Shown here one piece after another: positions 1-6,888 of a stretch of 7,791 nucleotides of DNA (position 1 is its first letter; every line of letters starts with the position of its first letter). Below the pieces are notes generated by a model, which saw only the letters and a list, made by a program, of their open reading frames with translations, was not told the DNA's origin and ran no database searches. The DNA comes from Sphingomonadaceae bacterium (GTDB lineage: Bacteria > Pseudomonadota > Alphaproteobacteria > Sphingomonadales > Sphingomonadaceae): contig JACDGO010000086.1 in NCBI GenBank assembly GCA_013821585.1, positions 1 to 7,791 on the forward strand, given 5' to 3'. The position numbers were made by a program, and so were the translations under genes.

Positions 1-2364
1 ACGCGCGGCCTGCGCGTCGGCCTCGACCGCGGGGTAATAGGGCGCGGGAACCGAGAAGTCGCCGACCAGCCCGTGGTGCACCGGCCGGCCGTCGCGATCG
101 GTGAGGCGGATAGCGACGACGGGCCGGGTGATGCCGTCGGCGATCAGCACCGAGCGGTCGCGCAGGAACTCGGCGTGCAAGGGACTCGACGAATAATGGA
201 CGGTGCGCGCGAGCCGCTCGACCACCGCGCCGCTCGCGTCGCGAACTTCCGCGGTCAGGTGCGTGTCGCGGTTGCCGATATCGAGCGCGCGCCACAGGCT
301 GACCGCGACCGTCCCATCGCCGTTCTTGCGCGTGCCGTCGAACGCGAGCGGCTCGGCGGGCTTGCCGTTGACGAACAGCGCGACGCTCTGACTCGGCAGG
401 TGCTTGATCGCGACGCGGATCGCCTTGGCGCGCGGGTTGTGATCGGCTTCGGGGAACAGCCAGCCGACGCCCGGCGCCTGCCCGACGAACCAGTCGCGTT
501 CGGCGCCCGCGGCGGCGGCGTCGGTCGCGGGAATCTCACGGGCGCGTGTCGCGGCGGTGGCCGGAAGCGTGGCGTTCGTTCCCGCCTGAGCGCGGAAATC
601 GGCGCGCATCAGGCTGCCGCCCTGGCCCTCGACGAAGCGCGAGATCGCGCTGCCGCCCGAGCGCGCGTCGCGCGCGCAATCCGCGGGAACGAGGTGCGGG
701 CCGAGCGTCGACGGATCGACCTGGACGACGTGCGTGCCGGGAAGCACGCCTTCGAAATGATAGCGGCCGTCGATGCCGGTGACGGCGTAGCTGCCGTCCT
801 CCATCATCACGCGGACGCCGCCGATGCCGCGCGCTTCGGCGGGATCGACCGCGCAGCCGCCATCGGCGATGCGGCCGATGATCGTCATGCGATCGGCGAT
901 GTCGTCGCGCGCGATCCGCACCGCCGCGTCGGCGATGCTGCTGATCGCGCCGCGCGTGTCGTGCGCCTGCGCGCGGTTCATCGCCTCGCCCGATTGCGCG
1001 TCGGAACGAACCTCGAGCAGATAGGTGACGACAGCCGCGGCGCGCGCCGCGAGCGGGGGCAGCGCGACGGTGAGCTCGTGGCCGTCAGTACTTACCGAAT
1101 AGGTTCGCAAGCTTCCACTGAAGCGAACCGAATTCCGCTTTAGCCGCATCGCGTCGGGGAGGTGATCGGTTAGCGTGACCGCGCCCGTCGCGCGCGTCGC
1201 GTCGGTGTTGGTGATATGAATACTGTATTGCACGGCATCGCCTGGGACCGCGACCGCCGTCGACGCCGTTTTGGTGATCGTGATCGCGCCTCCGGGCTTG
1301 TCCACCGGCACGTCGATCCGCACCGGTGCGGGGTCGACCAGCATGAAGGCCGCGCCATAGGACGCGTCGCTCAACGTAAAAGGCAGGCCGTCGGGCCTGC
1401 GCAGCGCCGCGAGGTCGGCGGGCGTCGATGTCGAGGGGCTCGTATAGGGTTGCGGCGGCTCGATGATCAGCCGGTATCGGCCAGGGCGTACGAACGGGAA
1501 GCGATAGTCGCCGGCCGGGAAGGCATAGCTCGCTCCCGCGGCGTCCGTCACGGTCGATCCTGTAACCAATGTGGCTGGAAAAGCCGAGAAGCCGTCGTCG
1601 CCGAACACGGCGGCGGGCGCGCCGCTGTCCGCGTTGACCAGGGTGACGCGCGTCCCGGCGACGGGCGCGCCGTCGCCGCTGTCGAACACCACGCCGAACG
1701 GATCGACGAGCACCTCGATCGGCGCGGTCGCTAGCGGCGAACCGTTGGTCGCGCGGAGCGAAGAGAGCGTCAGCGTGTCGCCGGGCCGTAGCGACAGGCT
1801 GCAATCGCCCTGAACTGGCGCCGGGGGTGCCGCTTTGGTTGGCACGACGCCGACGAATTGACCGCTGTTGACGCTCGTCTCGCGCAACACCAGCGTCTCG
1901 GCGTCGCCGCCGGGCGTCGTCAGCGTCGCCGCGAGCGTGTCGATCGCCGTGGGGTCGCGATTGTCGGCCGTCGACGCGATGCCGACAATCAGCGGTTCGC
2001 CCGCGCGGATTTGGCCGGTCTGCTGGACCGAGGCGGGGCTGCGCGCGACGCCGGCGAACGCGCCGGCCAGCGTGATCGAGGTATCGCCCGCGCTGCTGCG
2101 GCAGATCGTGTCGGGGACGGGAAGCGGCTGCGCATTGCCCCCGCCTGTGAAACGATACGTCGTCATGGTGAGCGGCACCACCGGGCGCTCGACAATCAGG
2201 TCGACGCGGTTCGACTGGCGCACGATCGTCGCCGCCCCCGCGCTCCAGCTCAGGGTCGCGGTGTTGCTGATCGTCTGCGCGCGCGCCGAAGAAACCGCCA
2301 TGGGCAAGGCCAGGGCGGCGAGGGCGGCGATCAGCGCCTTGAGTTGGTCAATCCTGCTGGCCAT
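1..2364 (-). CDS. Giant secreted DUF11/SdrD-B-like multidomain protein, C-terminal part outside the window
   Basis: The frame is open from the ATG at 2364 to base 1 (788 codons, no stop), so the protein is cut by the window edge. Residues 1-29 are a Sec signal peptide with probable cleavage after ARA. The mature part starts QTISNTATLSW, the motif shared with the neighbouring exported proteins. Visible in order: a beta-rich segment with an ETSVNSGQFVG motif (162-172), as seen in repeats of large surface proteins; an SdrD-B/carboxypeptidase-regulatory-like domain (about 221-300); a DUF11 domain starting AITITKTAS (360 to about 430); a second regulatory-like domain (about 493-555) with DGRYHFEGVLPGTH; then a conserved-looking stretch with VGWLFPEADHNP and a VVAIRLTDRDGRPV segment resembling Big/MG-type sandwiches. 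Cysteines at 88, 188, 504 and 563 could form two disulfides. No good Shine-Dalgarno sequence precedes the ATG, but a later start would destroy the signal peptide. A membrane anchor or barrel, if any, lies outside the window. Function unknown; probably cell-surface. Confidence 0.88.
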   Translation of the reverse strand, partial: MASRIDQLKALIAALAALALPMAVSSARAQTISNTATLSWSAGAATIVRQSNRVDLIVERPVVPLTMTTYRFTGGGNAQPLPVPDTICRSSAGDTSITLAGAFAGVARSPASVQQTGQIRAGEPLIVGIASTADNRDPTAIDTLAATLTTPGGDAETLVLRETSVNSGQFVGVVPTKAAPPAPVQGDCSLSLRPGDTLTLSSLRATNGSPLATAPIEVLVDPFGVVFDSGDGAPVAGTRVTLVNADSGAPAAVFGDDGFSAFPATLVTGSTVTDAAGASYAFPAGDYRFPFVRPGRYRLIIEPPQPYTSPSTSTPADLAALRRPDGLPFTLSDASYGAAFMLVDPAPVRIDVPVDKPGGAITITKTASTAVAVPGDAVQYSIHITNTDATRATGAVTLTDHLPDAMRLKRNSVRFSGSLRTYSVSTDGHELTVALPPLAARAAAVVTYLLEVRSDAQSGEAMNRAQAHDTRGAISSIADAAVRIARDDIADRMTIIGRIADGGCAVDPAEARGIGGVRVMMEDGSYAVTGIDGRYHFEGVLPGTHVVQVDPSTLGPHLVPADCARDARSGGSAISRFVEGQGGSLMRADFRAQAGTNATLPATAATRAREIPATDAAAAGAERDWFVGQAPGVGWLFPEADHNPRAKAIRVAIKHLPSQSVALFVNGKPAEPLAFDGTRKNGDGTVAVSLWRALDIGNRDTHLTAEVRDASGAVVERLARTVHYSSSPLHAEFLRDRSVLIADGITRPVVAIRLTDRDGRPVHHGLVGDFSVPAPYYPAVEADAQAAR

Positions 2365-2381
2365 GCTGTGACCGCGCGCAA

Positions 2382-2399
2382 CGCCGCCTCTTAGCGGCG
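2382..2399 (-). other. Hairpin in the leader of the giant gene
   Basis: CGCCGC and GCGGCG form a perfect 6-bp stem around a 6-base loop, 17 bases upstream of the ATG at 2364. On the minus strand the loop is TAAGAG and, with the next G, holds the only purine-rich, Shine-Dalgarno-like bases (AAGAGG) in the leader. It could affect translation or be a chance GC-rich structure; no regulator is visible. Confidence 0.35.
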
Positions 2400-2466
2400 A
2401 AAACCGTCGATGATCCGATCGACCGGCTGGCGTGACGCGCGTTCGTCCCCTCCAAAATGCCCAAAC

Positions 2467-2494
2467 GGCGTCCCCGCCCGAAGGCAGGGACGCC
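2467..2494 (-). terminator. Hairpin terminator after the 352-aa DUF11-like gene
   Basis: GGCGTCCC pairs with GGGACGCC (8 bp), followed by a C/A mismatch, a further 3 bp and a CGAA loop (TTCG on the minus strand). On the minus strand the hairpin is followed by GTTTGGGCATTTTGG, which is T-rich for this genome. It lies 55 bases after the stop at 2549 and before the giant gene, so it fits a factor-independent terminator that ends or attenuates the three-gene transcript. Confidence 0.7.
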
Positions 2495-2548
2495 GCGAGC
2501 GGGTGCTCCGGGCGCCGGGAATCCCCATTGCCGGCCCCCGGCCCCGCA

Positions 2549-3607
2549 TCAGTTTATGGTCGCTCGGAAATAGAGCGTCCGCGTCGCGCCGGCGGCGATC
2601 GAGGCGATCGTCCCGGAAACGGTCGGCGCGACGTAGCTTCCGCCCGCCACGCCGTCGGCGTTGCATGAGCCGGCCGTCACCGTTCCGTTGAGGAAAATGC
2701 CGAACGCGGCACTGTATGTCGTCTGCGCGGGAACCACATCGGTTATGGCGACGCTGGTCGCGGCGGTGCCTCCCGCCGCGTTGGCGACCTGGATGCAATA
2801 TTCGACGACCGCGCCCGGGATCAGCTTGGGATTCGCGGCGCCGTTGAACGGGTCGGAGATCACCTTGCTGATCTTGGTGACGGTCAACGCCGCGGCGGCG
2901 ACGGTATAGTCGTCCTTCGCCGAGAACTGGCCGTCGCGGTTGGCGTCGGTCGCGCCCGCCGTATCGGCGAACACCGTGTCGACGCCCGCCGTGTTCGCGC
3001 CCGCCGTTTCGGTGGAGACCGCGCCCTGAACGCCCGCCGAGCCGCCGTCGCGCGCTTGCGCGGTCAGCGTTACGGCCGCGATATCGCCGTTGACACGGCC
3101 CGCCGGGACGTTGGCGACGACGAAGACGGTTTTGGACGCATCCGCCGCGACCTCGTCGAGGAAGGTGACGGCGGTGTCCGTGCCGGCGTCGTAGACGCCG
3201 TTGCCGTTGGTGTCGACGAACAGCGCCGGCGCGGTCACGTCGAAATTGTCCGTGCCGCCGTGCGGCGCGGCGCCGCCGGCCTGCTGCGCGACCGACAGGC
3301 CGAGATCGAGCACGCTGTTCGACGTGTTCGTGACCGTGAAGGCGGTAACGGCCGCAGTCTGCCCCGGCGCGACCGTCGTCGTCGAGGCGCTCGCGTCGGA
3401 CACGGTCAGGCTGATCTTGCGGTCGACGGTGAAGCTCGTCGACGCGTTGACCGCCGTCTGCGCGACGCCGCCGACCTGATAGTTCACGGTCGCGGTGTTG
3501 GTGATGGTCGTGCCCGACGCCGTACCGGCCGCCTGCGCGGCGGTGCCGGTAAAGGCCGCGAACGCGACGAGGCTGGCGCCCGCCAGCAGCTTCCTGGTCC
3601 TGATCAT
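2549..3607 (-). CDS. Secreted DUF11-like repeat protein (352 aa)
   Basis: I chose the ATG at 3607, with GGAAG 10 bases upstream; a TTG at 3613 would add two residues but leaves only 4 bases of spacing. Residues 1-26 form a Sec signal peptide with cleavage after AQA. The mature protein begins AGTASGTTITNTATVNY, nearly the same as its paralogue at 4160-5173. It is Ala/Thr/Val/Gly-rich and likely all-beta. Two acidic loops look calcium-binding: DTNGNGVYDAGTD (132-144) and DANRDGQFSAKDD (221-233). From about 241 a DUF11-type domain (VTKISKVISDPFN, then PGAVVEYCIQVAN) runs to the C-terminus, which ends RATIN. Cys271 and Cys315 are the only cysteines of the mature part and could form a disulfide. 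There is no membrane anchor, so it is periplasmic or surface-released. Role unknown; same-strand context suggests it works with the giant protein downstream. Confidence 0.88.
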   Translation of the reverse strand: MIRTRKLLAGASLVAFAAFTGTAAQAAGTASGTTITNTATVNYQVGGVAQTAVNASTSFTVDRKISLTVSDASASTTTVAPGQTAAVTAFTVTNTSNSVLDLGLSVAQQAGGAAPHGGTDNFDVTAPALFVDTNGNGVYDAGTDTAVTFLDEVAADASKTVFVVANVPAGRVNGDIAAVTLTAQARDGGSAGVQGAVSTETAGANTAGVDTVFADTAGATDANRDGQFSAKDDYTVAAAALTVTKISKVISDPFNGAANPKLIPGAVVEYCIQVANAAGGTAATSVAITDVVPAQTTYSAAFGIFLNGTVTAGSCNADGVAGGSYVAPTVSGTIASIAAGATRTLYFRATIN

Positions 3608-3677
3608 CTTCAATTCACTTCCGTTTCCTGGACGCCGTTCCCCACCCCGCTGGCGTCCGAATGCGGGTCACGCGCGG

Positions 3678-4142
3678 CTATCGAACGACGCCGCGAAAAC
3701 TGAGCTTGCCGGCCGCGCCGACCGGAATCGGCATCTTCATCGCCCAGCGGACGTGCGTGACGTCCTCCGGGCGCGCCGCGCGGACGACGCCGCCTTCGCC
3801 GCGCACCTTGAGCGCGGGAAGCGCGCCCCAGCTGCGGCCGCCGTCGACCGAAACCATCGCCGCGCCGTCGGCCGCGCCCTGATAGGCGACCGCGCTCGGC
3901 ATCGGATTGGTCACGACGAAGTCGGCCGCAGGCGCGCGGCCCAGATTCTTGTAGCCGAGCACGAACACGAGCCGGTCGCCGGGAACGACGACCTTGGGCG
4001 GCTCGAGCACCAGCCGCGTGCGGCCGGCGGCGTCGGGAACCGCCTTTTCGACGAACACCTCGCTGGTCAGCGCGACGTCGTTCGCGGCATGCGCGGCGAC
4101 GGGCGCGAGGAGGGCAACGAGCGCAATGAGAAGCTTGGTCAT
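3678..4142 (-). CDS. Small secreted DUF11-like protein (154 aa)
   Basis: The ATG at 4142 is preceded by AAAGGA at 7-base spacing. Residues 1-19 (MTKLLIALVALLAPVAAHA) are a clear Sec signal peptide. The mature 135 residues form one DUF11-like unit: a leading strand with EVFVEKAV, then PPKVVVPGDRLVFVLGYKN (about 49-67), which matches the usual DUF11 'PGD.v.Y.i...N' core, then VVTNPMPSAVAYQG and a DGGRSWG turn. It ends with a basic FRGVVR tail, with no cysteines and no second membrane segment. It starts 17 bases after the stop of the upstream paralogue and ends 70 bases before the ATG of the next DUF11-like gene, so it is probably in the same transcript. It lacks the NTAT N-terminal motif and the acidic loops of its neighbours. 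Exact function unknown; a periplasmic or surface partner of the other three is an inference. Confidence 0.87.
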   Translation of the reverse strand: MTKLLIALVALLAPVAAHAANDVALTSEVFVEKAVPDAAGRTRLVLEPPKVVVPGDRLVFVLGYKNLGRAPAADFVVTNPMPSAVAYQGAADGAAMVSVDGGRSWGALPALKVRGEGGVVRAARPEDVTHVRWAMKMPIPVGAAGKLSFRGVVR

Positions 4143-4159
4143 TGGGGATTCCTTTCGCT

Positions 4160-5173
4160 TCAGTTGATCTTGACTTTGAAGGTGACGGTGCGCGTCTGGC
4201 CGGCGGCGACGGCACCGAAGCGGACGGCGACGTTGGCGTTCGCGGGAACTTCGCCCGCGTCGCCGTCGGTCGCGTCGGTCAGCGCTGCCCCTTGCAGGGT
4301 CAGCGTGCCGGGCTGGTAGGTCGTGTTGACGGGAATCGGATCCGCGGCCGCGAGGTTGGCGAGCGATCCGGAACCGCTGACGGTCGCGACGAGCGTGTAG
4401 GTCACGATCGCGCCGGGAACGGACTTGGTTCCGCCGAACGGATCGGCGACGGCCGCGCTCTTGACGAACGCGACGGTCGCGCTGCTGACCACGTAAAAGC
4501 CCTTGTCCTGACCGTCGCCGCCGGTCGCGCCGACGACCGCGTCGCCGCCGCCGGTGCCCTGACCCGTGAAGGTCGTTCCCGGAGCGCCGGTGCCGGTGAC
4601 GGCGGCCGCCTTCAGATCGGTTTCGCCGCGCTGTCCGTCGGTTGCGGAGGCGGGGATGGTCGAGAGCAGGAAAACGCGGATCGACGCATCGGGCGCGAGC
4701 ACAGGGTCGTTCGAGCCCGCCGCGTAGACGGTATCGACGCCCGCGTCATAGACGCCATTGCCGTTGCTATCGAGCACGACCGACGTTGTCGCGGGGTCGA
4801 AGGCGTCGCCGCCGATCGCGTTCAGCGGTGTCAGGCGGAAGCCTTCCGAGCCGTTGCCCTTGTTGGTGACGGTGAAGCTCAGCACGCGATTGGTCGCGCC
4901 GGGCGCGCCCTGGACGTCGCCGGGATCGGCCGAGGCGACGGTCACGTCGAGCAGCTCGTCGACGCGCAGGTCGACCTTGTTCGACGGCACCGAAACCGGA
5001 TTGCCGCCGCCATCGCTATAGGTGGCGGTCGCGGTGTTGCTGATCGTCGTGCCGGCGGCGGTGCCGACGGCGTGCGCCGGGGTCGCGAAGCCGATCGTCG
5101 CCGAGGCGACGGCGAGCGGCAGCGCGGCGCTCAAGCGCACGTTGACAATCGACCAGTTGGTCCCGCTGAGCAT
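4160..5173 (-). CDS. Secreted DUF11-like repeat protein (337 aa), first gene of the cluster
   Basis: Two adjacent ATGs (5176, 5173) are possible. AGGA lies 3 bases before the first and 6 before the second, so I prefer 5173. The signal peptide ends at about residue 35 (PAHA). The mature part begins VGTAAGTTISNTATATY, then DKVDL/VDE-like strands. A calcium-loop-like DSNGNGVYDAGVD follows at 135-147, then a Gly/Thr-rich middle and a DUF11-type domain starting VAFVKSAAVADPFGG with PGAIVTYTLVATV. The C-terminus ends VTFKVKIN, like the RATIN end of its paralogue at 2549-3607. The second acidic loop of that paralogue is reduced here to GDGQDKG. No cysteine occurs in the mature part. It is the first of three closely spaced genes and faces the AI-2E permease gene divergently. 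No -35/-10 pair stood out upstream. Function unknown; exported, probably envelope-associated. Confidence 0.88.
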   Translation of the reverse strand: MLSGTNWSIVNVRLSAALPLAVASATIGFATPAHAVGTAAGTTISNTATATYSDGGGNPVSVPSNKVDLRVDELLDVTVASADPGDVQGAPGATNRVLSFTVTNKGNGSEGFRLTPLNAIGGDAFDPATTSVVLDSNGNGVYDAGVDTVYAAGSNDPVLAPDASIRVFLLSTIPASATDGQRGETDLKAAAVTGTGAPGTTFTGQGTGGGDAVVGATGGDGQDKGFYVVSSATVAFVKSAAVADPFGGTKSVPGAIVTYTLVATVSGSGSLANLAAADPIPVNTTYQPGTLTLQGAALTDATDGDAGEVPANANVAVRFGAVAAGQTRTVTFKVKIN

Positions 5174-5302
5174 CATGTTTCCTGTGACAAATCTTTATTC
5201 GTCGGGAGGCCCATGCGCTTTGTGCGGTAAACATTCCGTAAAGCGGCGCTTCGTGGCATGACGCCATTCGACCGCGCGCGCCGCGGCGTTGCATGTGGCG
5301 CG

Positions 5303-5314
5303 TCAAGCGCTTGA
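5303..5314. promoter_or_regulatory. Perfect 12-bp palindrome in the divergent spacer
   Basis: TCAAGCGCTTGA is a perfect inverted repeat in the 5177-5334 spacer between the DUF11 cluster and the divergent permease gene, 20 bases before the TTG start of the latter. It gives TTGA on both strands, so it could be a dimeric-regulator operator or overlap a -35 box. I see no convincing -10 partner. The rest of the spacer holds no other clear signal, only a TTTAC(G/C)G direct repeat on the minus strand near 5230-5250. Confidence 0.35.
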
Positions 5315-5321
5315 ATGGTTA

Positions 5322-5327
5322 AGGGAG
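5322..5327 (+). promoter_or_regulatory. Ribosome binding site that fixes the TTG start of the permease
   Basis: AGGGAG sits 7 bases before the TTG at 5335, ideal spacing. No ATG or GTG in frame is similarly placed; the first in-frame ATG is at 5407 without such a site. Confidence 0.7.
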
Positions 5328-5334
5328 ACGGTGG

Positions 5335-6510
5335 TTGGCCGAGGGTGACGTCACTTCGACACCGTCCACGCCCGTCGCCCCGGCGCCCGACGACGAGGCC
5401 GCGATCATGTTGCGCCGCGACCGGCTGCTCGCCGCGCTCACGTTGATGGCGGGGGTGGGTCTCGCGCTCGGTCTTCCCTTCGCGCTGTCGGCGGGACGCG
5501 AGTTCTTTCTGCCGGTGACGGCGTCGCTCGTCATCGCCATCGCGCTGGTGCCGTTGCTCGAGGCGCTCGAGCGCCGCCGCGCGCCTTCGACCCTCGCCGC
5601 GCTGATCTGCGTACTAGGCTTTCTGCTCGTGCTCAACATCGCGCTCGCGGCGATCGTCGTGCCCGCGACCGAATGGGTGCAGCTCCTGCCGCAACGGCTG
5701 ATGCGCATCCAGAACAACATCGCGCCGCTGCTCGATCTTTACGACAATCTGCAGCACTTCGTCGATCGCGCGGTCAAGACGATGGCGAGCGACACGCAGA
5801 TCCGCAGTTCGCAGACCACGGCGGTCGCGCCGCCCAATTCTATCCTCGAACTGGCCGCAACGTCCGCTCCTTTAGCGTTGATTCAAATGTTCTTTTCTCT
5901 TCTTTTGATCTTCTTCATGCTCGCCGGATGGACGCGGCTGCGGCGGCGGACGATCACTAGCCGCGGCAGCTTTTCGGGCGCGATGGCGACCGCGCGCGTG
6001 ATCCAGAACGTCGTCGATTCGACGTCGGCCTATCTCGGGACGATCACGCTAATCAATATCGGCCTGGGGCTGATCGTCGCCGGAGTGCTGTGGGCGATCG
6101 GTATGCCGTCGCCGCTCATGTGGGGCGGCATCGTCGCCTTCCTCAACTATGTTCCCTATCTCGGGCCGATCTTCGCCGCGGTGCTGCTGACGCTCGGCGG
6201 GCTGATGAGCTTCACCGACGTGAAGCTCGCGCTGATCCCGGCCGCGCTGATGGTCGGGCTGCACCTGATCGAGGCGAACGCGTTCACCCCGTTCATGGTC
6301 GGGCGGCGGCTGACGATCAACCCGGTGCTGATCCTGCTTTCGATCAGCTTTTGGGCGTGGGTGTGGGGGCCGCTCGGCGCGCTGCTCGCGGTGCCGCTGC
6401 TGATCATTCTCCAGACGATCGCGGGCGCGGCGGGCAAGCCCGACATCGCCGGATTTCTGTTCGAGGACGGCACGCTGACGCACGGCCCGGAGACGCCGCC
6501 CGCGCCCTGA
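5335..6510 (+). CDS. AI-2E family transporter (PerM/TqsA-type permease), 391 aa
   Basis: An integral inner-membrane protein of the AI-2E exporter/PerM family (PF01594); members have been linked to autoinducer-2 export or cation antiport, but the substrate here cannot be told. After a 25-residue Pro/Thr/Asp-rich cytosolic tail come hydrophobic segments at about 31-51, 57-76, 86-110, 180-198, 235-256, 262-285, 298-312 and 330-362. The 111-178 stretch is the usual soluble loop. Family signatures are present: PSPLMWGGIVAFLNYVPYLG (258-277) and the GRRLTINPVLILLSISFWAW block from 323. Length is near the family norm of about 350-400. The TTG start is chosen for the AGGGAG site; starting at Met25 would give a shorter tail without loss of the domain. 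Codons 180-190 (TTA, ATT, TCT, CTT, CTT) are unusually AT-rich for this genome. It is divergent from the DUF11 cluster and followed by tRNA-Asp. Confidence 0.93.
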   Translation: MAEGDVTSTPSTPVAPAPDDEAAIMLRRDRLLAALTLMAGVGLALGLPFALSAGREFFLPVTASLVIAIALVPLLEALERRRAPSTLAALICVLGFLLVLNIALAAIVVPATEWVQLLPQRLMRIQNNIAPLLDLYDNLQHFVDRAVKTMASDTQIRSSQTTAVAPPNSILELAATSAPLALIQMFFSLLLIFFMLAGWTRLRRRTITSRGSFSGAMATARVIQNVVDSTSAYLGTITLINIGLGLIVAGVLWAIGMPSPLMWGGIVAFLNYVPYLGPIFAAVLLTLGGLMSFTDVKLALIPAALMVGLHLIEANAFTPFMVGRRLTINPVLILLSISFWAWVWGPLGALLAVPLLIILQTIAGAAGKPDIAGFLFEDGTLTHGPETPPAP

Positions 6511-6517
6511 CGGCGTG

Positions 6518-6546
6518 TTGACAGCCCAAGGGGCCGCGACTAACGC
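6518..6546 (+). promoter_or_regulatory. Possible promoter for tRNA-Asp
   Basis: A perfect TTGACA (6518-6523) lies just after the permease stop, followed at 17 bases by TAACGC (6541-6546), which is a poor -10 match. A start near 6553 would give a leader of about 65 bases before the tRNA. The -35 is convincing, the -10 is not. Confidence 0.35.
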
Positions 6547-6570
6547 GCCCCCCTTCGCGGATCACTGCGA

Positions 6571-6612
6571 CCTTGATTCACGCGTCGGGCCGTCGGCCCG
6601 CCACGATCAAGG
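6571..6612 (+). repeat. Two-part inverted repeat upstream of tRNA-Asp
   Basis: CCTTGAT (6571-6577) is the exact reverse complement of ATCAAGG (6606-6612). Between them CGGGCC and GGCCCG (6586-6600) form a 6-bp hairpin with a 3-base loop. It has no T-tract, so it is not a typical terminator. It lies 7 bases before the mature tRNA and would be in its precursor leader, or end the permease transcript. Confidence 0.5.
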
Positions 6613-6619
6613 ACGGGAT

Positions 6620-6684
<65 letters not shown>

Positions 6685-6696
<12 letters not shown>

Positions 6697-6888
6697 CTTT
6701 CCGCTTTCCATCCATCGGAGGAGCGGTTTTAGCGGCGCGATCCAGATCAGCCCCGCGCCCGCGAACCAGGCGAGCTGGAGCGGCCAGGCGGCGGGACGGG
6801 GGATCCTCAGCACCAGCGCCGCCCACAGGACGATCCATGCGAGAATCAACAGCACGCCTGCGGGCTTGCGCCAGCTCGGATCGTTCAT
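6685..6888 (-). CDS. DUF2842 domain-containing small membrane protein (67 aa)
   Basis: Sequence MNDPSWRKPAGVLLILAWIV onwards matches the alphaproteobacterial DUF2842 family (PF11003): an N-terminal SWRK, two membrane helices (about 11-27 and 34-53) and a GLIWIAPLKPLLRWM end. The family has no known function. The ATG at 6888 overlaps the stop of the 5-formyltetrahydrofolate cyclo-ligase gene as ATGA, so translation is likely coupled. A 30-residue upstream extension in the same frame is Arg-rich, lies inside the cyclo-ligase gene and is rejected. The stop at 6685-6687 lies inside the 3' end of the convergent tRNA-Asp gene, an unusual overlap of 12 bases. The C-terminal residues WMESGKWRE follow the family ending, so I see no sign that the overlap arose by a frameshift. 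Confidence 0.88.

Noticed and set aside
73..1143. Long plus-strand open frame (356 codons)
   Set aside because: It is the exact antisense codon register of the giant minus-strand gene, is Arg/Ala/Asp-rich with no domain or signal, and has no matching start signals: a GC-bias shadow.
1085..1804. Minus-strand frame of 239 codons inside the giant gene
   Set aside because: Arg-rich, out of frame with the signal-peptide-bearing open frame that continues through the whole region without stops. Not evidence of a frameshift.
3610..4215. Minus-strand frame of 201 codons over the 154-aa gene
   Set aside because: Arg/Ser-rich shadow. The 3678-4142 frame has a clear signal peptide and Shine-Dalgarno sequence.
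4142..5230. Long plus-strand open frame (362 codons) opposite the first DUF11-like gene
   Set aside because: Arg/Gly/Ala-rich composition without hydrophobic pattern. The minus-strand frame has a signal peptide, a ribosome binding site and a paralogue.
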